A program made the translations under genes and the position numbers. From Solibacter sp039934035 (GTDB lineage Bacteria; Acidobacteriota; Terriglobia; Bryobacterales; Bryobacteraceae): a stretch of 64,000 nucleotides of DNA. The stretch is taken from the NCBI GenBank assembly GCA_039934035.1, contig JBDTMZ010000059.1, positions 1-64,000 on the forward strand, in the 5' to 3' direction. Positions 58,642 to 64,000 of this stretch are shown one piece after another. Below the pieces are notes generated by a model. It ran no database searches. It had not been told where the DNA came from and saw nothing but the letters and a program-made list of their open reading frames with translations. Position 1 is the stretch's first letter. Every line of letters begins with the position of its first letter.

Positions 58642-61600
58642 TTAAAAGACTAAGCGGAGCCCTAATTGCGTATTACGCGGCTCGCCAAAGCCCAACCCAG
58701 GCGCCGACCCGCCATTGCGCGTCGCGGTGATCTGCCCGAAGCTGCCCGACGAATAGGTGGCATTCGGGTTGGCGTAATTGGTCCGGTTGAAGAGATTGAA
58801 AATCTCCACCCGGAATTCGGCATGCACCCGCTCCGTCACCAGCGTATTTTTGAAGACGGAGAAATCCACCGACCCGAACCCGGGACCGTAGATCGCGTTG
58901 CGGCCGATATTGCCGAAGGTGCCGGTCGCCGGATTGGCGAACGCCGCCTTGGTGATGTACTGGATGGCGAGCGAGTTCGGAATCGTGGAAGTGAAACCGG
59001 AGAACGGGTCGCCCACCAGGTCCACGCGGTCGCGATTCTGCCCGCTGCCGCTGCGATTGGTGCCCGCCAGAATATTCAGCGGCGTGCCGCCGTGCAGCGT
59101 CACCAGCGAATTCACCTGCCAGCCCTTGGTCAGCCGCGGCGCGAACTTCGAGCCCGGCAACTGATAGCTCACGAACCCGGTGACAATCTGCCGGATGTCG
59201 AACGTGCTGTTGCCGCGCTCGTTGCGCAAATCGTAACTGTTGGTCGGCACGGTATTGCGTACATCGCTGGTGTTATCGATGGCGTGCCCGTAGGTGTAAT
59301 TGAGGGTCGCCGCCAGGCCCTTCCACAGCGACTGGCGCAACTGCGTCTGTAGCGAGCTGTAGTTGGAGTTGGTCATCGAGAAGGCCGTGTCGATGGTGGC
59401 CAGCGTCGGATACGCCGCGCCGAACGGACGCACGCCGCCAATCGGTTGGTTGATGTCGCGCAGCACCGGCAGTTTGTGGCCCAGGCTGCCCACGTAACCC
59501 ACCTGCAACAGGGTCGCCGAGCTTAGCTGGCGTTGCACGTTCACATTAAAATTCTGCACGTAGGGCGTACGGAAATTCTGGTCGATACCGAACGCGCCGA
59601 ACGGCGGCACCGGTCCGGCGCTGCCGAACACCGGGACGCCGGGCTGTAGCACCACATTGCGCGCCGTCACCGTGTACACCGGATTGGGCCCGCCGGGGTT
59701 GGCGTTGATGCCCGCGGCGCCGCCATTCGGCAGTCCCGTATTGGCCACGAAGAAATTCAGCGCCGGCACGTCGAAGAACACGCCGTACGCGCCGCGAATC
59801 ACGGTCTTGCCGTTGCGCGCCGGCGTATAAGCAAAGCCGAAGCGCGGGGCGAAATTGTTCCAGTCCTTCGGGTAGAGCGTGTCGGCCCCGTTGCCCGGCC
59901 CCACGAAGCCCTGCCCGGGCACGAAGCCGGTCACGTTCTGTTTGGCATCGTGCAGCACGCCATGGTAGGTATAGCGCACGCCGAAATTGAGCGTGAGCTT
60001 GGGCGTGAGGCGCACCGTGTCGTGCGCCCACCAGTCGAACGAATTCTGGTAATAATCGCGCTGCAGCGCGCCCAGTACGATCACCGCGCCGCTCGAATTG
60101 CTGGGGTAGCCGGCCATAAAATCGGCCATCGACCGCAGGTTGCCGCCCAGCGAGGCGTCCGCCGACCACGGTCCGCGCGTCCCGTCAAAGACGAAGGTGC
60201 CGCGTTTATTGATCTGGTAGAACACGTCCAACCGCGCGCGCCGGTATTCTCCGCCCGCCCGCAATTGATGCCGGCCGTGCGACCAGGTGAGGTTGTCCGT
60301 GATGTGACCGGTAGTATCGATGCGGCCCAACGGCTGCGTCGCGCCCACATAGTCGAAGCCGCTGATGGTGATCTTCGGAGAACCGACGAGGGTCGGGTCC
60401 GTGACCCCGGTATTGAGGCCGAGGGCCAGCGGATTGAAGCTCGTATTGGCGTCGTTGAAGGTCTGCAGGAAGTAGTTCACGCCCAGCGTGAGCTGGTTGA
60501 CCAGCGACGGCGTCAGTACCGCGTTCTCCACTACCGAGAAGTTGTGCATGTGGCTCGGCGCCACCTGGAAGAAGTCGCGGATATGCGAACCGACATCCGC
60601 CGTCTGCGTGCCCGTACCGCCGAAATAACGCGCCGAAAGCGAGTGGCTGGCATTGAAATGGTGGTCCATCTTGATGATGCCGTTATAGCTGTTGTAATCA
60701 TTGCGCCCGTTGGAAAGATAGTTGGGGGTGGTGGCCCCGCCCGCGCGCGTCGATGCCGGCCAGATGGTCAGCAGATTGGTCGAAACCGGATTCACCGGCA
60801 CGCCATAGCTGGTCAGAACGTTCTTCGCCGAGGCCGCCCACTCGTCGCTCGGAATCGTGTCCAGCAGCGAATTGTTGGCATTGGAAAGCTGCGATTCGCC
60901 GTTCACGAAGAAGAACGTCTGGTTGTGGATCACCGGCCCCCCCAGCGAGAACCCGAACTGATTGTTGCGGATCACCTGCTTGGGGCTGGTCGCGCTTTGA
61001 AACGGCGAGCGCGAGGCCAGGGCCTCGTTGCGATTGAAGTAATACGCGCTGCCGTGCAGGGTGTTGGTGCCCGACTTGATCACCACGTTCACCGCCGAAC
61101 CGCCATTGCGCCCCGTGTCCGCGCCCGCATTGCTCTGCACCGAGAATTGATCGATGGCTTCGATGGGCAGCAGCGTGCCGGCGATGCCCGCCACCCCGCC
61201 CTGATTGACGGCCGCGGCATTCTGGAAGGCGTCGTTATTATCCGCGCCGTCGATCTGATAGTTGTTCCCGCTGGTCCGCATGCCGTTCACCGACGTGCTG
61301 GCCGGCGAGACTCCGGGCGCCAGTTTGATCATCTGGCGGAAGTCCCTGCCGTTCATCGGCAGGTCGGCCACGGTCTTCGTATCCACCACCGAGACCAGCG
61401 CGGTGGACGAAGTCTCAATGGTCGCGGCGCTGGCCGATACCTCCACCAGTTGCTGCTGCTGGGCGATGCCCAGTTGTAGATTGAGGTTGGTGGTTTTCGA
61501 AACCGCGACCTCGATCTTGTCGACTTTGCGCGCTTCAAAACCCGCCTGCGTGACGGTGATCGCGTACTCGCCCACTGCCAGGTCGGCAAACAGGTACTGG

Positions 61601-61803
61601 CCTTGTGCGTTGGTCAGCGCCGAGCGCGCAAGCCCGGTCGCCGTGCTGTCCAGTTTGACGGCGGCGCCGGCGATGGCAGCGCCGGAACTGTCAGTGACCA
61701 TCCCGGTAATGCTGCCGCGAAAGGATTGGGCCGCGGCTGCCGCGGCGAAAATACCGATGGCAAAGCCGAGCCTGAAAATGCTCGATGAGCGAACGATTTG
61801 CAT
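58642..61803 (-). CDS. TonB-dependent receptor, Oar-like
   Basis: A 1053-residue outer-membrane receptor. It has a signal peptide (GFAIGIFAAAAAAQS), a regulatory-like beta-sandwich at about residues 28-110 (RGSITGMVTDSSGAAIAGAA, FADLAVGEYAITVTQAGFEA), then a plug (DLPMNGRDFRQMIKLAPGVS, GSAVNVVIKSGTNTLHGSAY) and barrel ending NTQLGLRLVF. AGGAG lies before ATG 61803. It is shorter than its relatives by 100 or so residues, mainly in the barrel loops. The Hsp70-like gene is divergent, with 180 bases between. The ligand is unknown. Confidence 0.92.
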   Translation of the reverse strand: MQIVRSSSIFRLGFAIGIFAAAAAAQSFRGSITGMVTDSSGAAIAGAAVKLDSTATGLARSALTNAQGQYLFADLAVGEYAITVTQAGFEARKVDKIEVAVSKTTNLNLQLGIAQQQQLVEVSASAATIETSSTALVSVVDTKTVADLPMNGRDFRQMIKLAPGVSPASTSVNGMRTSGNNYQIDGADNNDAFQNAAAVNQGGVAGIAGTLLPIEAIDQFSVQSNAGADTGRNGGSAVNVVIKSGTNTLHGSAYYFNRNEALASRSPFQSATSPKQVIRNNQFGFSLGGPVIHNQTFFFVNGESQLSNANNSLLDTIPSDEWAASAKNVLTSYGVPVNPVSTNLLTIWPASTRAGGATTPNYLSNGRNDYNSYNGIIKMDHHFNASHSLSARYFGGTGTQTADVGSHIRDFFQVAPSHMHNFSVVENAVLTPSLVNQLTLGVNYFLQTFNDANTSFNPLALGLNTGVTDPTLVGSPKITISGFDYVGATQPLGRIDTTGHITDNLTWSHGRHQLRAGGEYRRARLDVFYQINKRGTFVFDGTRGPWSADASLGGNLRSMADFMAGYPSNSSGAVIVLGALQRDYYQNSFDWWAHDTVRLTPKLTLNFGVRYTYHGVLHDAKQNVTGFVPGQGFVGPGNGADTLYPKDWNNFAPRFGFAYTPARNGKTVIRGAYGVFFDVPALNFFVANTGLPNGGAAGINANPGGPNPVYTVTARNVVLQPGVPVFGSAGPVPPFGAFGIDQNFRTPYVQNFNVNVQRQLSSATLLQVGYVGSLGHKLPVLRDINQPIGGVRPFGAAYPTLATIDTAFSMTNSNYSSLQTQLRQSLWKGLAATLNYTYGHAIDNTSDVRNTVPTNSYDLRNERGNSTFDIRQIVTGFVSYQLPGSKFAPRLTKGWQVNSLVTLHGGTPLNILAGTNRSGSGQNRDRVDLVGDPFSGFTSTIPNSLAIQYITKAAFANPATGTFGNIGRNAIYGPGFGSVDFSVFKNTLVTERVHAEFRVEIFNLFNRTNYANPNATYSSGSFGQITATRNGGSAPGLGFGEPRNTQLGLRLVF

Positions 61804-61983
61804 AGCAAACTCCTGTTAGGAAATGCAGTTTGATCGTTCACAACTTGGTGAGTCCGGCGGCAGGACGTGCGCCGCCTGGAAATACGGAAAACCCCTAATA
61901 ACCCGTTTGATGCATGATACCACCCGCCGGATGCGGCGGACATTTTCGTAAAATAGAGGAACACCCGCCGCCACCTCATTCCA

Positions 61984-63279
61984 ATGTCCACACTCGCACT
62001 GGGTATCGATTTCGGCACCACCAACAGTTCTCTCGCGCGCCTCGATGCGGCGGGCGAGATCGCGCTGGCGCGCTTTCCCGCGGCCCGCGATTTCACCGAA
62101 GCCTATCGCTCCATCCTCTACCTGGAACAGCTCCGCGAACGCGGCGTACGCCATCTTAAATCGTGGAGCGGGCCCGCTGCCATCGAGCAGTATCTGGCCG
62201 CGGAGACCAAGGGCCGCCTCATTCAATCGCTGAAATCCTTCCTCACCAGCCGCAGCCTCACCAGCACCGATGTCTTCGGCCGTCCCATGAAGCTGGAAGA
62301 GTTGATCGCTCGCATTCTGCGCGATCTCCGCGAGAAGGCCGAAGCGCAGTTCGGCGGCCCGGCCCGTACCGTGGTCGCCGGACGCCCGGTGCGTTTCGTC
62401 GGCGCCGAGAAGCCGGAAGACGACACCTTCGCCGAGGACCGCCTGCGCGAGGCGTTCCACATCGCGGGCTACCGCAACGTGCACTTCGAGCTCGAACCCG
62501 TGGCCGCCGCGCACTATTACGAATCCACCCTCGACCACGACGAACTGATCCTGATCGGCGATTTCGGCGGCGGCACAAGCGACTTTTCCCTGCTGCGCGT
62601 CGGCCCCGGAATCCGCCGCCGCGGACGCACTCCCGCCGACCTGTTGGGCAACAGCGGACTCGGGCTCGCCGGCGACGCGTTCGACGCCAAAATCGTGCGC
62701 CACCTGGTCTCCCCCGCCCTGGGCCGCGGCTCGCAGGCGCGCTCCATGGGCAAGCTGCTGCCGGCCGTCCCCAACTGGGTTTACGCCAGGCTGGAACACT
62801 GGCACCACCTCTCGTTCCTGCGCACCAATAGCGTGCTCAATATGCTGGGCACCACGCTCGCGGAGGCGCTCGAACCGCAGCGCATCGAGGCCTTGATCCA
62901 CCTCATCAAAGAGGACCTTGGCTACCACCTGCACCGCTCGGTGCAACAGGTGAAGGTCGAACTCTCCTCTTCGCTGGGCGCGGCCTTCCGCTTTTCCGAT
63001 GGCGGACTCGACATTCGCGCCACCGTCCTGCGCTCCGATTTCGAAGAGTGGATCGCCGAAGAACTGGCGCGCATCGAACACTGCGTGGATGCGCTGCTGG
63101 CGTCCGCCGGCGCCGCTTGCGGAGATATCGATATGGTGTTCTTGACGGGCGGGACCTCGTTCGTCCCCGCGGTGCGCCGTATTTTCGAATCGCGTTTCGG
63201 CGCGCAGCGCATTCGCACCGGCAACGAGTTCACGTCGGTCGCCCGCGGCCTGGCGGTGAAAGCGGCCACCCTCGACTAA
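61984..63279 (+). CDS. Hsp70-like (YegD-type) ATPase without substrate domain
   Basis: A 431-residue actin/Hsp70-fold ATPase. The phosphate-1 loop is LGIDFGTTNSSLARL, phosphate-2 is LIGDFGGGTSDFSLLR, and the adenosine motif is VFLTGGTSFVPAVRRIF. A characteristic ELEPVAAAHYYEST segment lies before phosphate-2. The chain stops after the nucleotide-binding domain, so the peptide-binding part of DnaK is absent. This agrees with the YegD group of putative chaperones. It is divergent from the receptor at 58642-61803, with no shared operon. The function is not known; a role in folding or assembly is inferred. Confidence 0.88.
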   Translation: MSTLALGIDFGTTNSSLARLDAAGEIALARFPAARDFTEAYRSILYLEQLRERGVRHLKSWSGPAAIEQYLAAETKGRLIQSLKSFLTSRSLTSTDVFGRPMKLEELIARILRDLREKAEAQFGGPARTVVAGRPVRFVGAEKPEDDTFAEDRLREAFHIAGYRNVHFELEPVAAAHYYESTLDHDELILIGDFGGGTSDFSLLRVGPGIRRRGRTPADLLGNSGLGLAGDAFDAKIVRHLVSPALGRGSQARSMGKLLPAVPNWVYARLEHWHHLSFLRTNSVLNMLGTTLAEALEPQRIEALIHLIKEDLGYHLHRSVQQVKVELSSSLGAAFRFSDGGLDIRATVLRSDFEEWIAEELARIEHCVDALLASAGAACGDIDMVFLTGGTSFVPAVRRIFESRFGAQRIRTGNEFTSVARGLAVKAATLD

Positions 63280-63299
63280 GTATCTTTCTTGAATATCCG

Positions 63300-63495
63300 C
63301 GTTTTCCTATCGGCGTGCATCGGCGTTCATCGGCGGCCCACCGTCTTCCGATTGCCCCGCGTCTTGAGATATGCCGACAACCAAAACGATTTGGCCGCAG
63401 ATGAACGCAGATAAACGCCGATGAACACAGCACTTTCTTATCTGGGTTTTCTTATCTGCGCTTTTCTTATCGGCGTGCATCATCGGCGGCTCACC
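63300..63495. repeat. Intergenic repeat of GCCGATGAAC type
   Basis: TATCGGCGTGCATCGGCGTT at 63309-63328 opens the element, with further decamers to 63340. Positions 63351-63442 are the close match to 31328-31422. A second inverted arm (TTATCTGCG, then TATCGGCGTGCATCATCGGC) runs to 63490. It is the third copy in this window of this dispersed family. The gap 63280-63587 has no gene. Confidence 0.7.
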
Positions 63496-63587
63496 TTCTT
63501 CCCCTCCCTTACGATTCCAGGTGATACCTGATATAAAGGTCTTGAGCTCCTCGACAGTCTCGGATTTCCTGGAAAGGTCTTTTTTGC

Positions 63588-64000
63588 ATGGTAAGTCGAT
63601 TTTCTTCAGCCCGCCCGCATGCGGTTCTGCTTGCGCTGGCGCTTTCCGTGCTGCCCTCGCCGGCAGCGGATTTCAATATGAAGGTGACCGACACCGGTTA
63701 CCTCGATACCCAAGGCTTTAGCGTAATTCTTTACCAAAGCACTTATCACCCCACTTTTGTGGATCAGAAGAATACGGCCATGGAAATGATCCTCCACGGC
63801 CAGCGCATCGCCACCAACGGGGACGTACGTCTCATGCCCACCCCCGAACAGTGGGATCTGGTCGCCACTCTCAAAGGCCGCAAACCAGACAAGGAAAAGA
63901 ACGCCCTCACCGCCGATCTTTCGTTCCCCACTTTCGGCATGGACTATACGCTCGAAGTGACTCCCGAGCCGGGCGGCGTCAAGGTTAGCGTCAACCTCGC
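63588..64000 (+). CDS. Secreted protein, truncated by the window end (putative glycosidase N-terminus)
   Basis: ATG 63588 opens a frame that runs to the right edge (137 complete codons). It encodes a signal peptide (PHAVLLALALSVLPSPA) and a beta-rich domain: DFNMKVTDTGYLDTQGFSV, ILYQSTYHPTFVDQKNTAME and MILHGQRIATNGDVRLMPTP. Similar N-terminal domains precede glycoside hydrolases in Solibacter-type genomes, perhaps of GH9 type, but nothing catalytic is visible here. The ribosome site is GGAAAGG at about 17 bases, so it is weak. Identity remains open. Confidence 0.65.
   Translation, partial: MVSRFSSARPHAVLLALALSVLPSPAADFNMKVTDTGYLDTQGFSVILYQSTYHPTFVDQKNTAMEMILHGQRIATNGDVRLMPTPEQWDLVATLKGRKPDKEKNALTADLSFPTFGMDYTLEVTPEPGGVKVSVNL

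Noticed and set aside
59950..61479. 509-codon plus-strand frame inside the receptor at 58642-61803
   Set aside because: Antisense shadow of a well-supported receptor.

Overview
This is a GC-rich bacterial window that looks like a soil member of the Acidobacteriota, most likely near the Bryobacterales/Solibacter group. That is an inference from gene families. The window carries five large TonB-dependent receptors with carboxypeptidase-regulatory-like N-termini and no SusD partners, a paired DUF1592/DUF1552 cassette with a cytochrome-type N-terminus, PEP-CTERM proteins, twin-arginine-exported sugar enzymes, and short dispersed intergenic repeats. No rRNA, tRNA, CRISPR array, transposase, integrase or phage gene was recognised.

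Layout. Positions 1-2101 hold the 3' part of a TonB-dependent receptor. Positions 2185-6661 hold a minus-strand housekeeping block: cysE, nuoI, a thioredoxin-fold protein, a LysR regulator, and an SRPBCC protein coupled to an ArsR-like regulator behind a perfect 26-bp palindrome. Positions 6842-9898 encode a Gfo/Idh/MocA protein, a small PEP-CTERM protein and a glycosyltransferase. Positions 9888-14010 hold a tight six-gene minus-strand operon: ECF sigma factor, membrane protein, ABC permease, ABC ATPase, then two ArsC-fold proteins. Positions 14668-31128 mix a GH43/secreted-protein pair, a VOC protein, a receptor, a seven-haem cytochrome/TPR protein, a hydrolase, a GH51 enzyme and aroE. Positions 31450-39149 hold a hemicellulose block: esterase, GH10 xylanase, PEP-CTERM protein, DUF5060/DUF4038 glycosidase and a beta-propeller protein. 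Positions 39538-61803 hold three more receptors interleaved with DUF1552/DUF1592, a peptidoglycan-binding protein, GH29, a membrane regulator, GH39 and two unknown genes. The right end has an Hsp70-like ATPase and the start of a truncated secreted protein.

Function. The carbohydrate genes together suggest breakdown of substituted xylan: GH10 backbone cleavage, GH43/GH51 arabinose removal, GH39 xylosidase, esterase deacylation, GH29 fucose removal and a DUF4038 side-chain enzyme. The outer-membrane receptors probably take up the products.

The most notable item is a gene at 10244-10570 (minus strand) that ordinary gene calling would miss because it has an in-frame TGA at codon 9. The TGA falls exactly where ArsC/Spx-fold proteins have their catalytic cysteine, leaving a U-x-x-C motif. 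A perfect 7-bp hairpin with a GU-containing six-base loop lies 14 nt downstream, matching a bacterial SECIS. This is very probably a selenoprotein. It is encoded in an ECF sigma/ABC transporter operon and overlaps by one base a second ArsC-fold gene in which both redox positions are replaced (Ser and Thr).
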